Source of the DNA: Lepus europaeus
Taxonomy: Eukaryota; Chordata; Mammalia; Lagomorpha; Leporidae
DNA: 64,000 nt
NCBI RefSeq assembly: GCF_033115175.1
Contig: NC_084834.1
Span: 36,066,077 to 36,130,076 of the forward strand
Reading direction: 5' to 3'
Part shown: positions 1-11,488 of the stretch, piece by piece
How the letters are laid out: every line of letters starts with the position of its first letter
Position numbering within the stretch: position 1 is the first letter of the stretch
Made by a program: the position numbers and the translations under genes
The notes under the pieces: model-generated
Database searches by the model: none
Told to the model about the DNA's origin: nothing
Seen by the model: only the letters and a program-made list of their open reading frames with translations

Positions 1-109
1 CTTCCGCTTGTGTCTCTCATTTTATATTGTTTTTATTCATATTTTGCCTTGTTTTTTTTTTTGACCCACAACAATGTAGGCAAATAAAAATGTGCTCTTT
101 TCTCTCTGA

Positions 110-612
110 GGTTTCAATAATTTTAGTCTATGAAATAAACTGATGGTGAGCCAGATAGCAGGAAAAAGACCAATAAATTTTATGACATGCCTAGGCTTGG
201 ATAGATGAGACTCAAATAGAGGAAGGATGGCTGAACCTTACATCCAGCTTAACAAAGGGGTGGGGCATGAGCTTCTGAGGGGACAGAACATTGTGGTGAG
301 GAAGTGCACAGCAGTGAGCCAGCTAGTCTCATGCAGACACGAGTCTGCCTGTGATCATCTCTGTCTGGGCCAGGTGTCACACCCCCAGTCTCTGCTTCAG
401 TAATAAAGACTCTCAGGAGCAGGGAACATCAGATAGAAAACCTCTGTATCCACCATTCACAGCACTTATGCAAGTAGATTTCAGTTTTGTTTTACAAAAG
501 GACAGCTTTTCAGAGTCATTCTTATGTCTGTAAGAGATCAGCAGATCCTCCTAATAACCAACTCGAGATATACCAAAGAAAAGTCTTTGGCATGAGATAG
601 TCTGCTCCCCCA
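110..612. repeat. Old dispersed repeat, copy 1 (LTR-like, family not named)
   Basis: About 500 bp resembles 14457-14925 in the same orientation, with shared blocks such as the TGTGAT...CTCT..CTGGGCCAGGTG segment, ATCCACC, TTTTACAAAA and AATAACCAA. The pairing and length suggest an old LTR, but I cannot name the family and see no clear TG...CA ends. Confidence 0.5.
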
Positions 613-640
613 CATTTACCCTTTCAAACTTTATGTAAAG

Positions 641-949
641 TTATTTTATTTATTTTTAAGGAGATGAGAGAGAGAGAGAGAGAGAGAGAGGAGATTGAGA
701 AGAGACATTTTCCATTTGCTGGTTTACTCCCCAGATGGCCGCAACATTCTATCAGAGTTGGGCCAGGTTGAAACCAGGAGAAAGGAACTCAAATTACTTA
801 TCTCAAGTGGGTGGTAGAGTTCTGCTGCTTTCTGAGATGTGTTAGCAGGGAGCTGGATTGGAAGCTGAGCAGCTAGGACTTGAATCAGCACTGTGATATG
901 GGAGGCAGGCATTATAGGTGGCTTAACTCGCTGCACCACGATGCCAGCT
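641..949 (-). repeat. C-SINE
   Basis: Reverse-complement lagomorph SINE with an A/T-rich tail end at the left, a (GA)n run near 665-690, the 'gcagggagctggattggaag' body and the tRNA-like head ending ccacgatgccagc at the right. Confidence 0.9.
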
Positions 950-1133
950 TTCCACATAAAACGTTATTATTAGAAAGTTTTGCATATTGAAGTCAAATTG
1001 GTAATTATGGAGAGATTTGGGTTTGAAATTTGGAGATAAAAGATTGGGGAACAGAACAGAAAAACATCAACTGAAAAAGGAACAAATTTTAAATATGTTG
1101 TCCTGTACCCCACTGAATCAGTCTCTCAGGCCA

Positions 1134-1448
1134 GCTGATTTATTTGAAAGAGCTTCAGAGAGATGGGGAGACACACAAACACACACTGAGTAGGGGCGAG
1201 ATCTTCATCAGCTGGCTCATGCCTCAAGAGGGCATGGCAGCTGGGGCTGGGCCAGGGTGAAGTGAGGTCCAGGAGCTTTCTCCAGGTCTCCTGCATAGGT
1301 GGCAGGAGCCCAGACACTTGGGCCATTTTCTGCTGCTTTTCCCAGACCATTAGCAGGGAGCTGGATTGGAAGTGGAGCAGCTGGAACACGTACTGGCACC
1401 CACGTGGGATGCCAGCATGGCACGCAGTGGCTTTACTCACTATACCAC
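1134..1448 (-). repeat. C-SINE, tail and body part, interrupted by a provirus
   Basis: Reverse-complement SINE that stops in the head at ctataccac and resumes at 6517 after the retroviral insertion. A possible SINE target duplication GCTGATTT lies at 1134-1141 and 6534-6541. Confidence 0.9.
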
Positions 1449-2008
1449 TGTTGTGCCTGAGCGAGTACGAACAAAGGAGCTCCACACATTGATAAAATTT
1501 GATGGTCCTTTATTGCCGGCGGTGGAGAGTGGGCTCATGTCCTAAAGAACTCTCGACCCTGAAGCCTAAAGCAACAGGGTTTATAAAGGCAAAAACCACA
1601 AAATCGGGAGGGGAATTCATGGTTGCTAGGAACAGGGGGGAATACATGGTTACTGGGGTCAAGCTGACCTAAAACCTATGCGAAATTAGTATCAATTATA
1701 ATCTTGACAATACCAGTTACAATCTTATAATCCTGACATTAACCCAGGTATTGGTTTTAATTATATGTAGGACATAGATAAATTACATTTTTATCATTAA
1801 CCCAGGTGCAACCTTTCTACTTTCAAGCTTGAACAATTATGCTAGGGGGTTTCTATGCTCTGCCAAGTGTGATGTAGTGGACTGCTATTGTTCTACTGTT
1901 TTAGATCATAGTTTCAGACCAGGGTCTCACAGTGGTGTAGGGGTGCTTTCCCAGAATGGAGTCTCAAGTGCTCCAAAATGGAGTCCCTACTGTCAAGGTG
2001 CTACTTCA
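1449..2008 (-). repeat. LTR (3' LTR of the minus-strand provirus)
   Basis: 560 bp, ending in TG...CA on the plus strand (TGTTGTGCC to GCTACTTCA). On the minus strand there is a TTTATAAA box near 1579-1587 and an AATAAA poly(A) signal near 1510-1515, with a short U5. It abuts the polypurine tract on its right. Confidence 0.9.
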
Positions 2009-2026
2009 TTCCCCCCTTTTTCTTTT
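2009..2026 (-). promoter_or_regulatory. Polypurine tract of the provirus
   Basis: Minus strand CAAAAGAAAAAGGGGGGAA directly before the 3' LTR, a typical plus-strand primer site for reverse transcription. It fixes the element's orientation as minus. Confidence 0.85.
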
Positions 2027-5000
2027 GAGACTAATCAAATCCTTGATTTAGTCACATCATATGGATCAGGAAGGATATTCACAGTAGAGTAATAGGTAAC
2101 AGATTAATAGAAGATTGGCACTGGCTGATGTTGGCATATGGGAAGTACTTAGCTCACCCAGAACCAAGGATGCTGTGCTGAGGGCAGCAGTGCCTGCCAC
2201 ACTGAACCCAACTAGGACCAGAACTAACCCGGGGCCTTTTGGTGACAACTGGAATGGGAGGTGCTAAGAGCTGGTGTTTGCTTTGGTGGACCCAGCCCCC
2301 CTGTTGCTAGTTTTGGGTACAGAATGTCACAGTGGGGAGAGTTGGGATCAGGTCTCAGAGTAAATCTTTTGTTTACAGCTTACAGTCTGTATGTACAAGA
2401 CATTTTGTTAAAGCCTGAGAGGCCCACAGACACTTAGCCCAACCAGACAGCCTCAGTCCTCCCCTTCTTTAAATCCACACCCTACTATTGTAGGGACCCA
2501 GGGCATCGATCTCATCTTGGCTACTTCCTGCTGACAGGGGGTCGTTGTCCTGGGGGCCCCTTAGGGTGTGGAGTGGGGAGTGGCAGTCAAAACAGGGTTC
2601 CAACAGGAGGTGTTCTTTGAGGAGGCTGCAGTGGCAGCTTGTACAAACTGCTTCCATCCAAGATTTCATGTGCATGGTCATTAAGAGTTGTACTGCTTTA
2701 AACCTGGAGAAAACAAATCTAACAAGCAGATTAAATAAAGGTCTAAGACAAAGGACAAGGTCATTATTAATTACATGGGGTACAGGAAGACACATCATAA
2801 AGGAGGTGGGGACCTCCGTAGGGCAGGCACCCTGTTGACTCCCAGTTCCTAGCTGGCCTGGGAGCAGAGCAGGACTGAATAGGAGGTCAGTATGGAATAG
2901 GCAGAATCTCTGAAAGCAAATCTATAACTTTGTCTACAATGTTACTGACCCTGGGCTGTCCCCCTGATGGCAGTGGTTACTTTGGAAGCTGAGCAGAGTG
3001 AAGGGCTTTTCAGCTTAGAGCCAACAAGGTCTGCGGCTCTGACCTAGGAGCCCTTTGACTCCAGGGCAGTTCCATTTCTAGTGACCCAGCTTTTAGCTGG
3101 CAGAGCTGCTGGAGCTCTTTAGAGGCTGGCTTCTGTCATGACTGCTGTCTGTCCAAAGCCCTGGCTTTCCACATCGAAAACCAATGCCATTGAGGGTGGA
3201 CTGGCCTGTTGGGTCTCCTTGATGGCAGATCTCTGTGTACAGCTGTTATTAATTGGCTGTCACCTGTCCTTACGTTGCTCCTGTTGTCCAGCTCGCTCCT
3301 TTTTCCTGTCCTTGTTAAAGTAGACCACAGAGGCTTTAGGATGTTAGCCAAGGGGGTGCTCAATCCCATCACTAAGCTTTGGTGGCCTGGGCTAGAAATG
3401 TGTTGTCACAGGCATGTATAAGATCAAACATGAAGACAACTTCATCCAAACCATTTTTAACCAATTAGCATTTCTACATTAGTTTGGTTTGAAAAGGGAG
3501 GTTTTGCCTGTTTACTGTATTCATGGCAAAAATAATCTAGCAGTTTATTTTGTGGCCAGGCACAATGAAAAATGTTAGCCATTACTTTTATAAGTTTTGA
3601 AGATCAAACTGTATGTCCTGATGGAGAATTGAAAATAGAATCAGTTTCTCATCTTGAAGAGAATACAGGCTTTTTAGATTACTTACTGTTAATAATTTAA
3701 TATTAGTAAGTAATTTTAATTGTTAAATAACAACTTATGAAAGTATTTACCAAAAAGTTTAAAGTCTTTTTTAAATTATAAGAGTACCTGTAGTTGAAAA
3801 TATTTTTTGAATATCTAACACACGTGTAACTTATTTGACAAGCCAACCCAACCATAAACATGTCAATGACTTTAAAAATTTTTGATTTCTTTGAAACACC
3901 AAGTTTAAAACACCTGAGATGGAGATTTATTTAGGTCAAAAATGTATTTTGGGTTAACCTAGTAGTTTAAATTTATGAGCAATCTTAGCTATTAATAAAT
4001 TATTTATGTAGACATACAATATGTACATACATATAACATGTAGCATACACTATAGGATAGAACAATAAAGCAAGGTAGGAAAAAGAAGTCCTTTGAAACC
4101 TAAAAGAGGACACATTTAAACACACAACCAACAATGTTTTAATTTTTATGTGTAGTAACTGTGACTGACAAAATGCTTTAAGTGATCATGGTTAAAATTA
4201 TAAAACTTACTAGACAACAAGAAGAGGCACTTGTTTACTTCACACACTATTTTAGAAAGTACCTGTAAGATTTTATTAACCATTTATTTCTTTTTAGTTC
4301 TCTGGGCCTCCTTTTATTAAGATAGCCATCGTGACTGATAACACAGCAAAATTATTAGACTTTTGTAACTTTTGCACATTTGTATGAGTAGACCAGATTT
4401 TACTGTTACAAAGTGAACATTTGAATGTTTTAGAATGAGTATATATTTAACTAAACCATAATTTTTTAAATAAAAACACAGCTGTTTTTTTAAACTATCA
4501 GAATTAAAAGAGAGACAGAGAACACCAATAGGATACAAAATTGATGTTTCTTTGTCAATAAAATGGGAAATAAAATCCTTAAATACAAGTTAGCCCATGG
4601 ACTCATCCCATAACTTGGAACAATTGTAACAGAGTCAGAACCAGGAAAGAGAAGAGAGCTTACTGCATCTGGCTAGAAAACGGCAGTCACCAATTAAATA
4701 AAAACTACTAAAAGAATATATTGTAGTTTAACAAATTTTAAAGACTATTTAAAAATACTAACATATATGTATTACAAAAACTTTGTTTTAAAAGAAGATT
4801 ATATTTTAATCAATAGCTTTTGTATTTAGAAAATTTTTTATTACCTTTTGTGACCTTTTTACACCTTTTACAACTTAAACTTGTTTTTTTTTTTAAAAAA
4901 AACCTATTTTTACAACCAAAACCTGTTTTTTGTTTTTTGTTTTTTTCTTACCAAGCACAGTTTTATACTTGTGGCCTTTTTATCTGCTGAATTCTAGATT

Positions 5001-5938
5001 TATATCAAAATAATCCTTTAAAAATTTGTAAATTTTAGAATAAGATAACACATCGAATTTTAACCTTAGTTACTTTTAAGCAGTCTTGAATTATTTTTTT
5101 TTATATATGGACTCTAATGAAGACATTTTTGTTAGACACATTTATCTCATTTACCTTTACCCAATTTATATTTAGTAGTTACACCTCAGTGACTTAACAT
5201 GTTGATATTGTATCATACCTTTGTCTGAATTAAGGTTAAAATTACATTTACATGGAATTTTACTCTTTTTATAAAACTCTAGCTAGAAATTAATGACATA
5301 AACCAGAGATTGAAAAATCCACATCAGGGCTGATCACCCGTTGTTATTTTTCAACCAGATCTGTAAAAACCAAGCCACAAAAAGTTGGCAAGTTACAGGC
5401 AATTTTTAAGGCAGCAATCCTGTTAGATTTAAAAGAGAAAATTTACATTGAACATACACTGAAAAGGTGTCCCTTAGACAGCAAAGCCCATGCTCAGGGA
5501 AGGGGCAGAGACTCCAGAGACAAGGAAATAAAGGAGACAAACAGGCAGGACAGGGAGAAGAGTTTACCTCCCGGGATTATGGATGCAGACGGTGCATCAG
5601 AAAGTGGCCACGAGACAGGAACAGAAACCAGTACATCCAGGACAGGCCTTTCTTTAACCGGACCAGAGACCCCCGTCCTAACACCGTCACGCTCAAATGG
5701 AACGGAAACTGTATTGGCGTCTCCTCAGACCTCCAATACCCAGAGGCGCCACCAGAAAACAGGAGTCGACTTACCAGAGGACCTAAGGCCATTTGGTCAG
5801 TGAAGAGGTCGAGCCGAGCCTCCCAGGTCGATGAATCGGGACACGGGGCCCTGGAACATCATCACGGGGTGCCTCTCCTATGGCCAGAGCACCAACCTGG
5901 AAGGATCAGAGTGAGGTCTTCCCGGAGGTGGTCTCCAT
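2027..5938 (-). other. Internal region of the provirus, largely non-coding
   Basis: No frame longer than about 180 codons, and no protease, RT or integrase motifs that I can see on the minus strand. About 3430-5400 is strongly AT-rich and unlike the GC-richer ends, which suggests replacement or deletion of gag-pol rather than simple decay. Confidence 0.5.
2469..2798 (-). pseudogene. Retroviral env remnant, transmembrane subunit C-terminal part
   Basis: A 109-codon minus-strand frame contains LFNLLVRFVFSRFKAVQLL. This resembles the end of the membrane anchor and start of the cytoplasmic tail of class I retroviral Env proteins. Its place, in the 3' part of the provirus and upstream of the polypurine tract, also fits env. 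The ectodomain, fusion peptide and surface subunit are not readable in frame, so this is a broken fragment. The assignment rests on one short motif and on position. Confidence 0.5.
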
Positions 5939-5956
5939 ATCTTTCTGGGGCCTCCA
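5939..5956 (-). promoter_or_regulatory. Primer-binding site, probably tRNA-Thr
   Basis: Three bases inside the 5' LTR the minus strand reads TGGAGGCCCCAGAAAGAT. The first 12 bases fit the complement of the 3' end of a mammalian tRNA-Thr (including CCA) as I remember it; two mismatches follow. The tRNA assignment is from memory. Confidence 0.65.
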
Positions 5957-5959
5957 AAA

Positions 5960-6516
5960 TGTTGTGCCTGAGCGAGTGTGAACAAAGGAGCTCCACACAT
6001 TGATAAAATCTGATGGTCCTTCATTGCCGGTGGTGGAGAGTGGGCTCATGCCCTAAAGAACTCTTGACCCTGAACAGGGTTTATAAAGGCAAAAACCACA
6101 AAATCGGGAGGGGAATTTATGGTTGCAAGGAACAGGGGAGAATACATGGTTACCGGGGTCAAGCTGACCTAAAACCTATGCGAAACTAGTATCAATTATA
6201 ATCTTGACAATACCAGTTACAATTTTATAATCCTGACATTAATCCAGGTATTGGTTTTAATCATATGTAAGACATAGACAAATTACATTTTTATTATTAA
6301 CCCAGGTGCAACCTTTCTACTTTCAAGCTTGAACAATTATGCTAGGGGGTTTCTATGTTCTGCCAAGTGTGATGTAGTGGACTGCTATTGTTCTACTGTT
6401 TTAGATCATAGTTTCAGACCAGAGTCTCACAGTGTGTGTGTGTGGGGGGGGTGCTTTCCCAGAATGGAGTCTCAAGTGCTCCAAAATGGAGTCCCTACTG
6501 TCAAGGTGCTACTTCA
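5960..6516 (-). repeat. LTR (5' LTR of the minus-strand provirus)
   Basis: 557 bp, the same ends and layout as the other LTR. It lacks 11 bp (the AGCCTAAAGCA stretch) present in the first copy, and its GT/G tract near 6435-6451 is expanded. It abuts the primer-binding site on its left. Confidence 0.9.
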
Positions 6517-6530
6517 CCACAATGCTGGCT
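6517..6530 (-). repeat. Remaining head end of the C-SINE interrupted at 1448
   Basis: ccacaatgctggct is the expected 5' end of the SINE that begins at 1134. Joined to 1448, with one copy of CCAC removed, it completes the head. Confidence 0.85.
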
Positions 6531-6899
6531 CTTGCTGATTTTTTTGAAGTCTGTGAGTTTTTAGATCATGGTTGCACATGTACAGAGGAAACCCATAACA
6601 GAGAACTACATGTGAACAGCAATCTGTACATGCACCGAAAGAGTATGTAAGTGGCAGAACAAAAGGGAGCAAAGCATCACTGGACTTTCCATTATAGAAT
6701 AACCCCATCCCCCACCCCTGCACATTAGTTGGAGGTGTTGCTAGAGAATCTGGGTCTCCTCACCTGATTCACAGAAAGCCCATCACTGACATAGGGGTGG
6801 TGAAAAAAAGAAGTATTTATTACAAAGCGTAGAGCAAGGAACTAGGCAAGCTATTACTTAATTCCTAGTCTCCCCAGGGAGTTAGGAGTGAAAGTTCTT

Positions 6900-7267
6900 T
6901 TGTTTTTTAAGAGTTATTTATTTATTTGAGAGGTAGAGTTACAGACAGTGAGAGGGAGAGAGGGAGAGAGGGAGTGAGGGAGAGAGGGAGAGAGAGAGAG
7001 AGAGAGAGAGGTCTTCCATCCTTTGGGTAATTCCCCGAATGGCCGCAACAGCCAAAACTGGGTCTATTTGAAGCCAGGAGCCAGGAGCTTCTTCCAGGTC
7101 TCCCGCGTGGGTGCAGGGGCCCAAGCACTCAGGCCATCTTCTGCTTTCCCAGACTGTAAAGCAGAAAGTTGGATCGGAAGAGGAGTAGCTGGGACTAGAA
7201 CTGGTGCCCACGGGGGATGCCAGTGCCTTAGGCGGATGGTTAACCTATTGCACCACAGCCCCATTCC
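6900..7267 (-). repeat. C-SINE
   Basis: Full-length reverse-complement copy, (GA)n run 6950-7010, head ending caccacagcccc. Possible duplication AGTTCTT on both sides (6893-6899, 7268-7274). Confidence 0.92.
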
Positions 7268-7274
7268 CAGTTCT

Positions 7275-8092
7275 TATAGATTGAAATTGGAGCTGAGAGC
7301 TGCATGTTCAGCTCATGTCCAAGTTCCTGGTTGGTCTGCAGTGCTCATGACCTTCCTTTGATTGATAACGCCATGCTCATCAGGGAATGTTTATAAGGGC
7401 CAGGTGGGCTTCAGCTGGTCAAGGGTGTGGGGTGGATGACATGATATGTGCTAGTTACCTTCTTTCCCAGACCTGCAGTTTCCCTGCCTGGACCTGAAAT
7501 TCTGATAAACAAAGCCCTCTGAATAGCACGAGCCAATAGGGTTATATCCACTGGAGAAGTGAATGACTCCTTGAGTCTGCTGACTAGAACCTTGTAAGGC
7601 CAGCTGTACAGCTCTCTCACTTCAGTGAATTCCTTTGATAAAGGATAGGCAAGGATACCTTGGGCTAAGAAAGACAGGTGACAGGCTGGGTTCGTTACAT
7701 TATAAGGCTTTGGTCTTACTATCGGAAGTGACAAATTTGATGGACATAGAAATCCAGAATTAAAAATCTACCTCACCATGCTGGCCTGATTCCAAGCACC
7801 TCTGATCAGAACTTACCACAAACCTGCTTTCCCCAGACCCCAGACTGCAGATGCAGATTTGGGTCATATTCTCCTTCTTCCCTCAGCTGGCCAGGAATAG
7901 TCTTTCTCTTCCCCAAAGACCAACATCACAGGTTGCTTTTATGCATAATAAGCAGTGGACCTTCCCATAACAGCTTTTTAGTCTCACTAAACTTGACCTG
8001 ATTATCTGCATAAAGTGCAACAAGAAGTGACTGACGCTATAGGCTATTCGATTTCTTAGTGTGCTCTGTTAAAACTTTGAGTAAGGGGCCAC
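7275..8092. other. No recognisable feature
   Basis: Mixed-composition sequence. A 107-codon minus frame at 7411-7734 has no family motif that I recognise and is treated as chance. Confidence 0.4.
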
Positions 8093-8104
8093 AGAGTAGA
8101 TTTC

Positions 8105-8451
8105 TTTCTTTTTTTAAAAAAGATTTATTTATTTTATTTGAAAAGCAGAGTTACAGAGAGGCAGAGGCAGAGAATTGAGAGAGAGAGAGAGAGAGAGAGG
8201 TCTTCCATCAGCTGGCTCATTCCCCAGATGGCTGCAAGGGCCAGAGTTGCACCCATCCAAAGACAAAAGCTTCCCCTGGGTCTCCCAAGCCGGTGCAGGG
8301 GCCCAAGGATGTGGCCCATCTTCTACTGCTTTCCCAGACCACAGCAGAGAGCTGGATTGGAAGTGTAGCAGCTGGGACTCTAACCAGTGCCCATATGGGA
8401 TGCTGGCACTGCAGGCAGCGGCTTTACCCGCTATGCCACAAAACCGGCCCC
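8105..8451 (-). repeat. C-SINE
   Basis: Full-length reverse-complement copy with near-identical 12-bp flanks AGAGTAGATTTC / AGATTAGATTTC as target duplication. Confidence 0.93.
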
Positions 8452-8462
8452 AGATTAGATTT

Positions 8463-9614
8463 CATAAAGCTCACCAGACTAAGAAGCCAAGGACTCATCA
8501 GTTTTCATTTGTAGCACCTAGGTGAATGTCTCATCCCTTGAGGTTCTCAAAATATTTTGAAGTCTCTGAGTCTGCTAGGAAGAGGTGTGCTCTACTCACT
8601 GTCAGGCTAGGAGCCCTGTAAGGGAAGTATGGTCCCAGGTTTTCCAAATGCTTTTACTGGCTTCAAAAAGTCATCTCTCAATTGCTTCCAAGAGTCTGGT
8701 TCTATCTGAAACTGACAGCCCAGGCAAAACCTTGGTAATACACCTGTAACAACTGTTGCTAAGGCCATTCTGTTATAAAGAGAACAGATTGTTATTGAAC
8801 TTATGCAAATAGTTATATTACCTTAAAATTAAAAACACAAACACTGGTGAATTCTGGAGGGATCAAGCATGGAGACATGTAAATGTTCCAATTCTTCTCA
8901 CAAAAGTGTATACTTTACCAAATTGTTGTGAGCTATAGAAAGGGCCCCTCACCCTATAAAAGTTTTCTTAAGAGAACAAAACGTGAAAAGAATCAGCAAT
9001 GATTTAAGCAAAAAGTCATAAAAATTATAATTATCATCATGTTAGTTGCATGTAATTATTTCTTGTTTTGTCTGATGTTGGGTCACCAGATTTGTAAGTC
9101 CAGTTTTCTAAGTTCTGGGACTATCCAATAAAATGACGTATTCCTAAAGCTATCATAAACTGGCATTTAAAAGTACTAATCATAGTTTTTTGTCATTTTC
9201 ATGAACCACTGTGAAGACACAATACATTAGGATTGTGATGCTTGCAAATATCTTTCAGAGAAAGCATAGAACTGTAGGCAACAAGACTTAAAATAGCCAT
9301 GTTTAAAAGTCTGGGAATAGTTTACCCTAGCCAGCAATTTACAACAAAATGCAGTTATTTCTGTGGCACACAACAAAATAATGTAACTATTTTGTTATGA
9401 ATTATGACATTAACATTTACCAACTCATATCAGCCTTCTGTGAACTTCTATACAATTTCAAGTGTTTCACACATAATTTAACATATCTAATAAACTTAAT
9501 TATTTTAATATTTCTCTTCCGCTGCCAGCAACCCTCTGGGAGTCTCAGAGTTAATTTGGAGTAAGAAGAATTAATTTTAGTTTTTGAGAAGGTTTTCGAA
9601 TATCGAAGGTTAAA
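8463..9614. other. No recognisable feature
   Basis: AT-rich, many stops in all frames, no interspersed repeat that I recognise. Confidence 0.4.
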
Positions 9615-9627
9615 ACAGCTGCTTGAA

Positions 9628-9938
9628 GGCTGGAGCTGTGACGTAGTAGGTTATGCCTACACCTGCAGTGCTGGCATCCCATATGGGCACTGGCCCCTGT
9701 TCTGGCTGCTCCACTTCTGATCCAGCTCTCTGCTTATGGCCTGGGAAGGCAGTGGAAGATGGCCCAGGTGCTTAGGCCCCTTTATACATACGGGAGACCT
9801 GGAAGATGCTCTTTGCTTTGGATTGGTCCAGCTCTAGCCATTATGGCCATTTGGGGAATGAACCAGTGAATGGAAGACCTCTCTCTCTGTAACTCTACTT
9901 CTCAGCCAAATAAATGAATCTTAAAATAAATAAATAAA
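9628..9938 (+). repeat. C-SINE
   Basis: Sense copy with a diverged head (gctggagctgtgacgtagtagg) and tail AAATAAATGAATCTT. Target duplication ACAGCTGCTTGAA / ACACCTGCTTGAA. Confidence 0.93.
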
Positions 9939-10067
9939 ACACCTGCTTGAAATAAGATCACAGATCATTGTAAAATAGTAGTCATTAATTTATTAGAATG
10001 ATTATTCACAAACATTAAGAAAGTATAGGAAACTATAGAACTATAAAAAATAAAAACTTTACACTTT

Positions 10068-10475
10068 TTAATTTTTTAACTTTTATTTAATTAATATAAA
10101 TTTCCAGAGTACAGCTTTTGGATTACAGTGGCTTCCCCCCTCCATAACTTCCCTCCCACCCGCAACCCTCCCATATCCCGCTCCCTCTCCCATCCCATTC
10201 ACATCAAGGTTCAATTTCAATTATCTTTATATACAGAAGATCAATTTAGTATATATTAAGTAAAGATTTCAACAATTTGCACCCATACAGAAACACAAAG
10301 TATAAAGTACTGTTTGAGTACTAGTTATACCATTGATTGACATAGTACAACACATTAAGGACAGAGATGCTACATGGGGAGTAAGTGCACAGTGACTCCT
10401 GTTGTTGATTTAACAATTGACACTCTTGTTTATGGAGTCAGTAATCACCCTAGGCTCTTGTCATGAGAACTTTTA
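10068..10475 (-). mobile_element. LINE-1 3' end, 5'-truncated
   Basis: Reverse complement of the lagomorph L1 3' UTR: the terminal TTTTATTTAATTAATATAAA, the C-rich block 10130-10200 (complement of the G-rich tract) and the TTTCTGTATGGGTGC-type block. No coding part remains. Confidence 0.88.
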
Positions 10476-10670
10476 ATAGAAGATTAACTTTTCCCAAGTA
10501 TTTAAAGAACAGTAAAATACAGGAAATTCCAGGGTCAATCTAGAGTCTTTCTCTATCTCTATGCCTGTTTTATAGTATATTTAAAAGGTGAAAACATTTT
10601 CATTATTTCTTAGTACATAAAAACCAAATTCCACTTTTGAATCAATGGGCATTTGATGTTAAGAATCATT

Positions 10671-11021
10671 TTTTTTATTTTATTTTTTAAAGATTATTTA
10701 TTTATTTGTTTCACAGATAGAATTACAGACAGTGAGAGGGAGAGACAAAGAGAAAGGTCATCCATCTGTTGGTTGAATCCCCAAATAGCTACAAAGGCTG
10801 GAACTGGGCTGATCTGAAGCCAGGAGCCAGGAGCCAGGAGCTTCTTCCAGTCTCCTTTGCGGGTGCAGGGCCCCAGGACTTGGGCCATCTTCTACTGCTT
10901 TCCCAGGTCATAGCAGAGAGCTGGATCAGAAGAGGAGCAGCCGGGACTAAAACCAGTGCCCATATGGGATGCCAGCACTGTAGGTGAAGGATTAACCTAC
11001 TTTCGTCATAGTGCCGGCCCC
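10671..11021 (-). repeat. C-SINE
   Basis: Reverse-complement copy with a triplicated GGAGCCA unit (ccaggagccaggagccagga) in the body. Imperfect flanks AAGAATCATTTT / AAGAGTCGAATTT. Confidence 0.92.
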
Positions 11022-11164
11022 AAGAGTCGAATTTAAAACCCTTATAATAAACAGATTTATTTTAGTCATTTTGTCACAGAATATTTTTGAGTTTTCCTAA
11101 CTTTTTACATCCACTTATATCTACAACTATATCTATAAAATTCTTTTTTTAGTTCAAAATAATC

Positions 11165-11488
11165 TTTTTAAAATATTATGTATTTATTTATTTAAGTTTT
11201 TTATTCAAGAGACAGTGACAGATAGCACAGAGAAACAGAGAGCTCCCATCTGGGTTGCTCTCCAAACATCCCCAATGGCTGAGGCTAGGTGATGCTGAAG
11301 CTGGGAGCCAAGAGGTCAACCCATATCTCATGGGTGGCAGGGTCCCTGTACTTGAGCCAACATCTGCTGCCACCAAGGACACACATCAGGAGGGGACTGG
11401 AATGAGGAGTATAACGGGCACACAACTCAGACACTTTGATATGGTGTGTGGGCGTTTTAACTACTGGGCCAAATGCCTGCCCCCACAG
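11165..11488 (-). repeat. Old, diverged C-SINE
   Basis: Reverse complement. The body and head (ccaaatgcctgccccc) are recognisable but much more diverged than in neighbouring copies, suggesting an older subfamily. Confidence 0.75.

Larger units (their letters stand above)
1449..6516 (-). mobile_element. Class I endogenous retrovirus, decayed provirus with two LTRs
   Basis: Two LTRs (1449-2008 and 5960-6516) flank 3.95 kb of internal sequence. On the minus strand the order is LTR, primer-binding site, internal region, polypurine tract, LTR. The insertion has a 4-bp target duplication CCAC (1445-1448 and 6517-6520), as expected for gammaretrovirus-like elements. The inside has no open gag or pol. 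A leader-like GC-rich part (about 5460-5938), an AT-rich middle (3430-5400) and an env-like remnant (2469-2798) can be told apart. The two LTRs differ by about 20 substitutions, mostly transitions, plus an 11-bp deletion and a GT-tract change, by eye. The copy is not intact. Confidence 0.9.

Noticed and set aside
2066-2248. Minus-strand hydrophobic frame resembling a fusion peptide near the 3' LTR
   Set aside because: It lies downstream of the env C-terminal motif, where a fusion peptide would be out of order, and only 60 codons are open. Too weak to call.
5467-6003. 178-codon plus-strand open frame
   Set aside because: It runs antisense through the proviral leader, primer site and LTR start. 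No family motif; the element reads on the minus strand.
7411-7734. 107-codon minus-strand frame
   Set aside because: No motif that I recognise and no supporting context. A retroviral origin was considered but not supported.
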